From: Isoetes taiwanensis
Lineage: Eukaryota; Streptophyta; Lycopodiopsida; Isoetales; Isoetaceae
Assembly: GCA_021234155.1 (NCBI GenBank)
Contig: JAJEKV010000045.1
Coordinates: 9,101,105 to 9,165,104, forward strand
Direction of reading: 5' to 3'
Length of the DNA stretch: 64,000 nt
Under the pieces are notes generated by a model. It had not been told where the DNA came from, did no database searches, and saw only the letters and a program-made list of their open reading frames with translations. The position numbers were made by a program, and so were the translations under genes. How positions within the stretch are numbered: the stretch's first letter is position 1; every line of letters starts with the position of its first letter. Positions 34,701-44,090 of this stretch are shown piece after piece.

Positions 34701-35709
34701 CTAATCTCCCTTAGCTCTTCTCTCCACCTCCTTTCTATCAGCTTTCTTCTTTGGTGGTGGCTTGGGAACCTTGGGCTTCGGTGGTGGCGGCTTTAAGGTT
34801 TCTTTGCCGTTGGTGCCCCCCTCGATGACCCTAACCTGTTTTTCTTCATAATATTGGTTGTAGGCCTCCCATTTCTTCATGTAGGCCTCGTGCTCTCTCA
34901 TCTTCCTCTCGTAGATCTTCACCACAATGGTGTGGCGTAGGCTTCCCGGGCAGGTCTTGGTTGCTTCTTTCTATCCCATGCCGGGTTTTCGGGGGCTTAC
35001 GCACTTGGTCTGGCGGGGTTGCTTTCAGTCTTTGCTGCTTTCGGTGCTTCTGTTAGCATCGCTGGGTGCTTGGAAGAGCTCCCACCTGCAGCATTAGGGT
35101 CGAAGTCCTCCTCGGAAAAAGTCGTCCGGGGGGTTTGGGGGTTCGTCAGGTTGCCGCTCCTTGATGATAATATTGGGGTTTGGCCTCTTCCTTGGCGAGG
35201 CGATCCTTCGTTCTCCTTATGCCGACCACGAACTTCCCTTTCTCTTTCTTCTTTTCTTCTCTTTGCCTTTTGTTCCTCTTCCTTCCTTTTCCTCTTTTTG
35301 TCTTCCCTTTTCTTCTTTGGCGCTCGTACTTTCGATGAACCTTCTAAAGATTACGCTACCTCCGTGGCTCCGGACACAATCATCGCCCATCACCTTTCGA
35401 GGATTTTTTCGTTGGTCGCACGTCTGAATGATGCACGCTTGTTCTGCTTCTTTGGATCTCCCGCTCTATTTCTTCATACACCTCCCTCGTCTCCTCGTCC
35501 ATGGAGTTGGTGATGTGGCCTCGTCACCTTTCTGCTGTTGGTTGAAGCCCTCAATCAGATCGGGGCGTGTCTTGCTCCCTCGTCCGAAGAGCGTCCCCCC
35601 TCTTGCGAGCCTCTCCGCGAAGCATCATCGAATTATCTCCGCCTCGGTTAAGCGCTGGTGGCTTCGCGCTGGCGGCAGCTTCCTTCTTGGTCTGTTTGGT
35701 TACAGCCAT
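34701..35709 (-). pseudogene. extra lysine/proline-rich ORF in the chromovirus leader
   Basis: A minus-strand ATG at 35709 starts MAVTKQTKKEAAASAKPP and runs 51 codons. In other frames charged text continues, with a KEEKRRQKEEKEGRGTKGK stretch (about 35330) and, at 34925-34701, YERKMREHEAYMKKWEAYNQ followed by a PPPKPKVPKPPPKKK motif. It lies upstream of gag in the same sense. It may be a frameshifted additional protein or a long gag N-terminal extension. No family recognised. Confidence 0.45.
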
Positions 35710-35915
35710 GCTTCACGGATCGTCAATCGGATATAAGCGTAAGATCGCCTAAGTTGGGAAGAAGCGGTTTCTAGGGCTTGGGCGAAAATGAGGGGGTTCT
35801 ACATCTATTTATAGCTTGGGGAATTTTAGGTCAAAACTCAAGTTGCTCTGTTTAACATGCTAAGGCACCAATTTATCTAAAACTTATACTTATTTCAGAC
35901 TTTTTCTACCCATTG

Positions 35916-36170
35916 GTCTCACAGCTTGCGCCTCGTTCCAATACTAATGTTTAGTTTTGCGACCGGTAAGGCGGTATGAGATCTCATACATTTCTAGGGT
36001 TTTAGGTAATTAAAACATGCTATTCTAACTAATTCCTACCTTAGAATTAGCCTTACCACATTATTTTCTCAAATTCATCACGTTTTGGTGTTCTTGGCTC
36101 AATGTCTCATAGCTTGCGCCTCGCTTCAAAACAAAAAGTTAGTTTTGCGACCAGGCGCGAGCTGTGAGAC
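35916..36170 (-). ncRNA. leader hairpins 3 and 4
   Basis: 35916-35983 and 36104-36170 repeat the GTCTCA(C/T)AGCTTGCGCCTCG arm and its inverted partner. Hairpin 4 is the best preserved (GTCTCATAGCT...AGCTGTGAGAC). They lie about 200-460 nt from the primer binding site, where structured leader RNA would be expected. Confidence 0.75.
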
Positions 36171-36358
36171 CACCTCACTTGGAAAATTTTGGCTCATTCT
36201 TTTTAATCTTGTTAAATTCCAATTCACTTAATTGTTACTAGCTTAGCATAACTACAAAGGTGAGAAAAATTTTCCCACTTTTCGAGGCTTGAGGATCCTA
36301 TCAAGTTAGTACTCTCGGGAACATGGTCGATTGCTTTGCTCTTGGTCTCCAAGAACAT

Positions 36359-36372
36359 TGCTCACGATACCA
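36359..36372 (-). other. chromovirus primer binding site
   Basis: Three bases inside the 5' LTR the minus strand reads TGGTATCGTGAGCA. This resembles the Met-tRNA-type primer binding sites (TGGTATC...GAGC) of plant LTR elements. Confidence 0.7.
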
Positions 36373-36375
36373 CTT

Positions 36376-37930
36376 TGTGGCGTCCCCTACTACGTATCAC
36401 GGGGCACTCTCCGTATACAAACAGGAGTTCTTCCCCCACACCAGCTCCATATTGTCTGGGGCCCTCCACATATCACTGCACCCGTAGCGAGTCCCAGTGG
36501 GAAGAGTGAAGGTGTCATTCTACCCTGTCTCCCTCAGGGCCTACCTAGCTGCGGAAGCGTAAACATACATGTCAGTAGTACATACATCAACATCATATGA
36601 CCATCACGAAGGATGGTCCTCCACATATCTGCATAGACAAAGATCAGCACATCACATAGGGAATCCTACCCAAGGCTCAGACTCAAGGGGATGACTGACG
36701 GCTTGGGTCTCCAGAGTTCATTGCAGACAGAGTTCATGGCAATGGATTGGGCTGGCATAAGAACATGGCATAGGGTTGTCCACTCCATCCGCCCCTCCTG
36801 TGCACACTTTGCAGAGTAGGCTGAAAAGTGTTGGGACTGACCGTAGTGCCGGGATGCATAGCCAAGGGGCTATATCTGGGTTGCATCTCCCCATTCGATG
36901 GGGCGGTAGGGATCTCTCCCTCCAGAGATCTACATGCTGACTCAAGGTGACTAGAGGGCCACTGCCCGTATTCGACTTGAACTCAATGGAAGGTCATATT
37001 CACCACCTCACGAGTGTCGAGCCCATGCCTTGCCCACACGCAGTGGCAAGCCATTAGACCTAGTCACAATGATCCCCTGGTTACTAACACACCATAGGGA
37101 TCGTTCAAGAGTCAACACGAGCCTCCTTATAAGCCCGGCTGGCCCCTCCACCTACAACCAGGTGGGGCTCTTGTGCACAGGCCGCAACTACAGTGTGCTA
37201 GAGAGGCTACTCTAGGAGCATCAACTACAAAGCTTTAGGTCTCTACCCCCCTTCCCAATACAAGGAGTTCACAGAGATACACCATCCAAATACATCACAG
37301 AAGAACTAAAGAACTAGATCTAATCATAGAGTTAGGTTCTTTAGTTAGTGTCCGAGATCTAAGATCTAGATAGCTACTATGGGCAATTTAATAGTCTAAA
37401 CCTACTGATTCTATGACTAGAAGACGGTTTAAGCTATTAAATTGACCAAATACTCTGATCCTTGGTGGCTCCTCCTGACTGAGTTCGACCATCCTGCTTG
37501 GTGGCGGGTCGAGGCCGATGGTGCAATTAAGCTTGGCGGCGTGGGAGGCAGTTTTGGCTCCTGGGGCAGCCAAAACTGAGCTCTAAAACCCTAAGGACGA
37601 AAAACTAGCAAGCTAGGGTTTTCCTACCCTAAATAGACATGGGGTTTAGGCTAGGGTTTTCAATTACCCAATTTGGCATGTGGGATAATTGGAAAGCCCC
37701 CACTTGCCTTTAATGGCTAGGTGGCAAAATATGCCAACATGGAAAGGTGTGCCCTCATTAATGTGCACATGTGCACATTAATAATATATGAACACTCCTA
37801 GCAAGTTGCCCCTAGGGCTACTTACCTGGCTATCCGTTGGCGTACACGTCGGTCGGAGTGGCGTGTATGCGTGGCGAGGCGATGCGATATCGCGATCCGG
37901 GACCGTTATCATCGTGGCCGGAACGTCACA
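36376..37930 (-). repeat. chromovirus 5' LTR
   Basis: A 1555-bp LTR, partner of 24118-25686. It starts TGTGGCGTCCCC on the plus strand and ends AACGTCACA, followed by the ATGTC target duplication. Confidence 0.95.
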
Positions 37931-37935
37931 ATGTC

Positions 37936-39140
37936 CATATGTTAGACAACAATGATGATAGTAATGCTTTTCCCTAGTCTCAAATCCTCGACATCTGATA
38001 AACATAGCCCAAAGAAAAATAATTGATTCAGTGGGTGAATATAAATCAAGAAGAGAGGAAAAAAAAAGAAAAAGAAAAAGAAAAAGAAAAAAAGCAAAGA
38101 TCACATGACGTGAAATCTCACTACACATTTACAAAGTGCATATGCATTTTCGCATGGTGTGATTCACGTATTATTGGGGATGCAAATTTGCAAATATCCT
38201 CCTCTTCAAACCCCCCTTGCAATATATTATCCATAGCATTTATTTTAAAGCCTATACATCTACCTATTCATTGCATATGAATGTCGCTTCGGCGATGTAA
38301 CTCCATGGTCACCCATCGTTAAGGATAGCATTCTCACCCACGAGCCTATAGATAGATATCCTTCCACCGTCATGCCTTCATTGTTTTGTAAGTGATGAAC
38401 TGCAGAAGCAATGTAGGAATACTAGGAGCCATAATGGATGCAACCAGAGATATAGATCGGGCGTTGGAGAGGATTACAAACTAAAATGCAGGCAATTCCA
38501 CACCATCAGATTGCCTTTCTGGAGAGGATTTATATGTTGTGATCTCTTTCTTCCTTATTGGCATCTTCTCTCAACTAGTTCCGACCCTACCCATCCCTTA
38601 AGCATTTCACTTTCATGTTTTTTTTTTGTTTTTAATATATGATTTCATGCCGCACGGCACGTGTGACCAGCCTCTTTATGCTTGAGAGTTTATACGTCGC
38701 GTAGCTCGCATGGCTAGCCCTCCTATATTTGATAGGCTTTATGGCGAGTGACCGGCCTCTGAGCTGACAATGATGGTTTTTTTTGTTTGTATTTTTCTAA
38801 TATTTAATACGTTCTATTTGAATGCAATGTTTATCTGTTTTTCTCTTAGGTCTAGGTATTCATGTGGGAAATTCTGCTCCATCTCAGCAACTATTGGAGA
38901 TGTATGTTGCAACTTCGGTGATCGGGACATAGCTCTGGAGATCCGGCCGAGGATTTACCATTAGGATTTTCCTCGAAAACCCAAAAGGGCAAGACTTTTT
39001 ATCCTAATGATAAATCTTTGCCAGCCACTTATGATCGCCTTTTGCATTTTGCTTGCCGTCTTTTTAAGAGCCCAGAATGTTTCTATGGTTGAGTCCCTAA
39101 TGTTATATGTTTTCGCAGAGGGTGGCAAATATTATGGCCT
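37936..39140. other. intergenic; AAAAAG microsatellite
   Basis: A GAAAAA repeat lies at about 38058-38092. No gene was recognised. Word pairs such as CGTAGCTCGCATGGCTAGCC and GGCGAGTGACCGGCC (38700-38760) hint at decayed repeat DNA. Confidence 0.4.
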
Positions 39141-39380
39141 ACGGGTTGGCCACTCTCTCTAGGCCTTTTTTCGTAAAATTAGAATTATTGCTGTGATGAA
39201 TGACATGCCTATTTATCACTACTCCAGTCGAGTCTCTCTGTCATGAATGACAGCCGATCTACGGGTTGGCCACTCTCTATTCTATTCTATTCTATTCTCT
39301 AGATCTTTGTTCGTAAAATTAAAATTATTGCTGTGATGAATGACATGTCTATTTATCACTACTCCAATCGAATCTCTTTG
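39141..39380 (+). repeat. 120-bp tandem duplication with (ATTCT)n expansion
   Basis: ACGGGTTGGCCACTCTCT occurs at 39141 and 39261. The following 60-100 bp (TCGTAAAATTA..ATTATTGCTGTGATGAATG) repeats with about 10% change. The second copy carries four ATTCT units at 39279-39298. Confidence 0.8.
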
Positions 39381-41200
39381 ATGTCACGAATGATGGTCAA
39401 TTTTTCCTATTCCAAACGAGTCTCCCACCAGAATATTGTTTTATGTTTTACATCGATGATTATGATTAATATTAGAAACTTGACAAACCTAAGACAATAT
39501 AATAATAGAAATGAAAAACAAATTTTTTTTTTTTATAAATTAGGTCGTTCTGAAGTGTTCTCGTTTGGGAACATGTTCCCTAGGGTTCTACATTTTAGAA
39601 ACGTCAAGGTGGTTTCAGACCCTTTGTTACCAAGAACTTTGTTTTGAACGTCGTTCCTATATTCGGGAATGACCTGGTAAGGTTTAAAAGAAAAATAAAA
39701 AATCAATATTTTATAATTCGTTCTCTCCTTTCTTCTCCCTTTTTTTGGATGGGAAGGAATGGTGCGATCGGAAGAAAGATCTTGGTCGGTTTGGTCAGCC
39801 AATGTTCTACTACTTTGGTCCAGTGGTCCTTGGTTTGCACTGCAGCTGCGACTTGTAGTCTGCTTCTCCCACTCAGAGTGACCTGCGACCTGCTCTGCTC
39901 ATCCAACCTGCTGTAATATATCATAAAGACTTGCTGCCCACCTGCTCATCCGACCTGTTGTAAGTATTCTGAACTTTCCACAAAGGATTATTTGAGTGTA
40001 GCATAGATTCGCCTTTCAGATTAAGCAAGAATCCTGCATCAATATCCTCCTCTTTTTTCGCCAAGAAAAGTTTTGGTTCTATGATAACATTCTCTCCAGT
40101 AGCTTTCAAGCAGCCAATAATTCAAATATTAGGAAAGATGCGCCACATACACTTTCAAAACGAAGATGGAGAATGGATCTGGATGATATAACATAGCTTG
40201 TTGAAGGAAATGATATGAGAAATCAAGTGAAGTAAAACAAAGAAGGAGATAGTTATAATTGAAGAGGATTAGTGTTGTCTTTAGTGGCTAATATTCGCCT
40301 AGAGTTAAGTAGGATAAAACAAAGAAAAAAAAAAACATTCAACAGAATTTTGTACAAACTCTAATATTCGCCTTGTATATGAAATGGATTGAAGGATTTT
40401 CGCTAGAATTTGATATCAGCCTTCTATCGTAGAACTTCTATTCGCCATTACCAGCCCATAATCAATTTATTTAAGCTTAAGATTTTCCTAGTGGGGATAA
40501 AAAGAATACGAGTTAATACACCATTTTCTTTCCCACAACCTCTTTCTTTACTTTAAAATACAATTCAATAATATTAGAAAATTTAAGTTTGACTTAAGGA
40601 AAATGTTAATCCTTTCTTTTTTACAGTATTGTGATACTACATATGCTAGTTTTTGTTTGGGGCTTCTATATATACATCTAGAGTTTGACATCTCCATTAG
40701 AGCTTCATCCTATTATAAAGGTGGTGAGCCTGTTTTTGTTCTCAATAGAAAATATTACATCAAAAATATTTTTCAATAACGATTAAATTTCGTCTTGTAT
40801 ACCTTAACAATAGAAATAGAATAGGAACAATCTGGATTGTTCTATGTATTGCATGTAATCTATAAATACATGGAATGAATGGCACTGAAAGGCCAACAGC
40901 CGGAAACAGAAGGCCAAAGGCTAGAGATGTACATGATGTACTTCTAATGTACTCTAATGTACATCAATGTATCTAATGTAGATCAATGTACTCTAAATGT
41001 ACTCTAATGTACAGCTTGAATTCTAACAATATGCTTGCTTCTTTTATGAAATATCACATACCAAACTCTTTTGTACCTTTAATTTTCATTTAAGTGTGGT
41101 CCAATGATTCCTTTCTGGATTAATACAGTAGACTCATTAAGTTCACACTATAAGCTATGCTTGGTCTTGTAGTGCTAGCAACATTAATGACCCCATTAAT
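39381..41200. other. AT-rich intergenic; TGTACTCTAA repeat
   Basis: At about 40927-41012 a degenerate array of AATGTACTCT/AATGTACATC words occurs (eight or so units). No gene was recognised. Confidence 0.45.
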
Positions 41201-41274
41201 TCCCTATATGCAAGTGCAAGAGAAACGTACATAATTGCTTGAACAAAGATGCCAAGGGCATACATTTTGATGTT

Positions 41275-41445
41275 TCTCATTAGGCTCATTTACTATTGAG
41301 GTTTTCCCCTTGAAAACCCTTTTAGATGAAGTTTTTTTAATCCTAACTAGTAATGTGCTTACTACATCCATTGTATTGGGTTCCATAAACCTTCGGTCTC
41401 CATGGATGCTAAAATCAAATCAAATCAACTCAAATAATTTAATTT
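41275..41445 (+). mobile_element. solo LINE 3' end with (AAATC)n tail
   Basis: Plus-strand sequence TTTTCCCCTTGAAAACCC ... GGGTTCCATAAACC ... GGTCTCCATGGATGCTAAAA is followed by AAATC units (about 41410-41435). It aligns with the 3' UTR and hairpin box of LINE fragment C. No coding part remains. Confidence 0.65.
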
Positions 41446-41985
41446 CTTCAGCATTACTTGGACTGCATACTTTTTATATCTTGTGACCTGGAACAATTGT
41501 TGTCTTTGCAACATTGCACACTTTCGTTTTGAACCTTTCCAACATGCCTTTAATATTTTTCTTAAGGATCAGCATTAGTTCTCCCTTTTCTCTATTTCTA
41601 ATCACTTCCGCCTCCTAAAAATTTTATATAACTTTCCAAGGTCAAATATTTTACTTGTCTTTAAGTATCTATTTGCATCAATTCATTGTGGTGGTTAATT
41701 TGGCGCCATAATACTGGCATCCATATAGAGTGCCACTATACAAAATCTTTTCCTTGCTAGTAAGAATATATGTTTCCATCTTTAAAGAAACCTTGCTTGA
41801 ATAAAAATGTCATCTTCCAATGGGAGAGAATGTATCATTATAGTCAAATCCCTTCTCCTGTTACCTGAGTCCATAGCTTCCAATTGTAACTTGTAAGTCC
41901 ATTTGTAGCCTATAATCTTCCTTTTGTACGTCATAACCACTTCATACGTGTATGTTATTGGAAAATAACTCCATTTCACTTTGCA
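41440..41985 (-). pseudogene. Ty1/copia reverse transcriptase remnant
   Basis: The minus strand gives KRKIIGYKWTYKLQLEA (41930-41860), then FDYNDTFSPIGR (about 41850), then after gaps SKIFDLGKLYKIF and ELMLILKKNIKGMLERF (41650-41520). These are consecutive landmarks of copia RT (PIGCKWVFK, DYxETFSPV, KxFxMKDLGE, QxxYIxxxLxRF). Stops and frame changes are frequent and the catalytic core is partly lost. Confidence 0.75.
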
Positions 41986-42370
41986 TGGTATCTTTCCACA
42001 TAAAATCTCTGTCCCACATGCAAAGGCATGTCACCATGTGACAGAAAGTAAAGAACCATGGCAACAGCCTTCCTAAGATCAACAGGGGGCCTAACCTTAA
42101 CCTCTGGCCTGCTCAAATAGGGGACAACTAAACCGACTAGTCTCTCAAAACTGGCCCTTTTCATTCTATAAAATTGGTGCCACATATCATCTTCAAAAGA
42201 AAGCAGACAATTCCATGCATGGTTATCTATATTATCCCACTGTGTTGGAGCAATCCAGAATCTTCTAGGTGGCCTTCTAACCCTACATGATCCAGCTAAC
42301 ATCAGAGCTGAGGCAGCACAGAAGAACTGTTATTTTCTTGCAAATCATCGCCATCGAATAGATTCATTGG
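41985..42370 (-). pseudogene. PIF/Harbinger-like transposase N-terminal fragment
   Basis: The minus strand carries MNLFDGDDLQENNSS (about 42365). After a frame change comes WNCLLSFEDDMWHQFYRMKR ASFERLVGLV and PPVDLRKAVAMVLYFLSHGD (42302-41976), like the helix-turn-helix N-terminus of HARBI1/DDE_Tnp_4 transposases. The DDE core is missing. The fragment runs straight into copia sequence at about 41985. Confidence 0.6.
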
Positions 42371-42498
42371 GTCTTCAAGCTCGCTGAGCTCAATAAGCTA
42401 CAAGCAGAACCTTTGGAAGGCAAATTTGATTGTAATAGCCTCCAAAAGCATGGCAATCAGGTTGAGGATCGCTAGATCTATGATAGAACGATCGGCGA

Positions 42499-43614
42499 AT
42501 GCAATCCTATGCAAGGAACTCGACAAACGAAATATCCCACAAAGCTTACCTACCAACAGAAACAGGGAAAGAAATATCCCACATTTTGGAAGCCGGTTCA
42601 AATTTGAAGGGGAATTATCCCATAACCGGAATGGATCGACGGACTTGTTCTCCGGTAGCAGCCAGAAAGGGTCAGAGTGGTCGTTCCTCTGGCCCTGCTT
42701 CTGTGAGCCATGTCTTGAATGTGAGTTCTTCCAATTCCCAAGAGAGAGGCCAGGATTTCTTTGCTGATCAGGATTGGAACCTTATAGATGTCAGTGTTAC
42801 TCTAGGTTTGTCTGGGCAGGATGTCCCTGTGAGTTTTTATGATGGCCTTGTGGGATTTTGCAATCGGAGGTGTGTTGCTGGAGCTGTGGAAAGGGGTGCT
42901 ACTGTAGACCATTTGCATTGTCAGGCTGTCTTTAGAGCCCGGTTTAAAACCCCTAGGGCCATGAATGATGCCATAAAGAAGGAATTTAATTGGGCTTGTA
43001 AGCCTCCTGGTGTGATCTTGATCTATAAAGCCTTGAAGAATACTCGCCTTCATTGTTTTGAGGGTATGATTGGTTATTGTATGAAGGATGTGGGAAAGGT
43101 TCACTATGTCTGCCATCTTCATAATGTTAGTGAGGCTGCCATCGAGAAAGGTAAGGATTTGTATTTGAAATGGGGAGCTGGTGATACAAAAAACTTAGTT
43201 GTTCTTGATAATAAGAATTTGCTGAACCGTGCTGCCCATTATGTTAACTATCATGGCAACCGTAAGTTGAGTGCTAGCCTCTTGTTTACATTGGCCAGAA
43301 TGATTCGTTCTAGTAAGTTTACATTATCCAGTTCTTGGATTATCCCTTCCAATACTGCCCACATTAATGAGCACCGTGTCCGGGCTGCATGGAGGGTGCT
43401 GCTAAATCCTTCTCAGTACATGCCCTCGGACATGAGAACTATTTTGTTTGGGCTGCCTGCTGGGTTCGTACCTGTAGAGCGGAATGGGCCTGGGAGGAGG
43501 CGGTATTGGGATGATGCCATCCCTGTGGATGAACAAGACAATAATTTCGAGGATATTTGTGATGAGTCTTATAGTCATGCTTGGAAATATTCGCCAAGTA
43601 TTTTACATATTTGA
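42499..43614 (+). CDS. HUH endonuclease (Rep) of a Replitron-like transposon, 371 aa
   Basis: An intact 371-codon ORF, the longest uninterrupted non-LINE frame here. Residues about 95-103 (LIDVSVTLG) could be the first Rep strand/motif I. Residues 135-145 are TVDHLHCQAVF, where H138-L-H140 is the HUH metal-binding motif. Residues 190-200 are MIGYCMKDVGK, with Y193 and K196 in a Y-x-x-K motif of single-tyrosine Reps. Nothing follows that looks like a helicase, which argues against Helitron RepHel (Y2 plus helicase) and against a complete CRESS-virus Rep. The C-terminal 170 residues are unassigned. Such enzymes nick single-stranded DNA and stay bound through tyrosine. The start is uncertain (M1 or M45). 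No intron is needed. Element ends were not located; the neighbours are a PIF remnant and a LINE tail. Confidence 0.75.
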   Translation: MQSYARNSTNEISHKAYLPTETGKEISHILEAGSNLKGNYPITGMDRRTCSPVAARKGQSGRSSGPASVSHVLNVSSSNSQERGQDFFADQDWNLIDVSVTLGLSGQDVPVSFYDGLVGFCNRRCVAGAVERGATVDHLHCQAVFRARFKTPRAMNDAIKKEFNWACKPPGVILIYKALKNTRLHCFEGMIGYCMKDVGKVHYVCHLHNVSEAAIEKGKDLYLKWGAGDTKNLVVLDNKNLLNRAAHYVNYHGNRKLSASLLFTLARMIRSSKFTLSSSWIIPSNTAHINEHRVRAAWRVLLNPSQYMPSDMRTILFGLPAGFVPVERNGPGRRRYWDDAIPVDEQDNNFEDICDESYSHAWKYSPSILHI

Positions 43615-43837
43615 AGTCTAGAAAAAAATTAGAGACAATACTAGAAGAGGATGATGAAGATCAAAACCACGGAGGCAACAAAGTAGGAAGAGATGAAAGA
43701 CTTTGAAAAAGTTATAAAGGAACAAAACGATGGTAACGATTATAATTAATATGCTAAATCATAACTTAGAATATGCTTTCTTCCTTTGTAGGATGAAGTA
43801 TGTAGCTGGAGAGTGAGAGTGTGGAGTCACAAAGCAT

Positions 43838-44025
<188 letters not shown>

Positions 44026-44090
44026 AATGAAATTGTATTATTACGTCTGTGAGACTGCCAAGTCTATAAGACGTTCAAAACAGTACATTA

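Larger units (their letters stand above)
24118..37930 (-). mobile_element. full-length Ty3/gypsy chromovirus, 13.8 kb
   Basis: Two LTRs (24118-25686 and 36376-37930) start TGTG(A/G)CGTCCCC and end CGTCACA. The flanks are a perfect 5-bp duplication, ATGTC, at 24113-24117 and 37931-37935. The primer binding site and polypurine tract lie just inside the LTRs and show minus-strand orientation. Domain order from right to left is gag, protease, reverse transcriptase, RNase H, integrase, chromodomain, i.e. the chromovirus order. A 638-bp hAT-type MITE is nested at 30310-30947, and a leader of more than 4 kb with four hairpins precedes gag. LTRs are near identical outside a few CG-rich patches, so insertion is recent, yet the ORFs appear frameshifted. 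Confidence 0.95.

Noticed and set aside
42499-43614. HUH ORF as an integrated plant virus Rep
   Set aside because: No helicase P-loop, no adjacent coat-like gene or stem-loop origin seen; a Replitron-like transposon fits better, though homology searches could change this.
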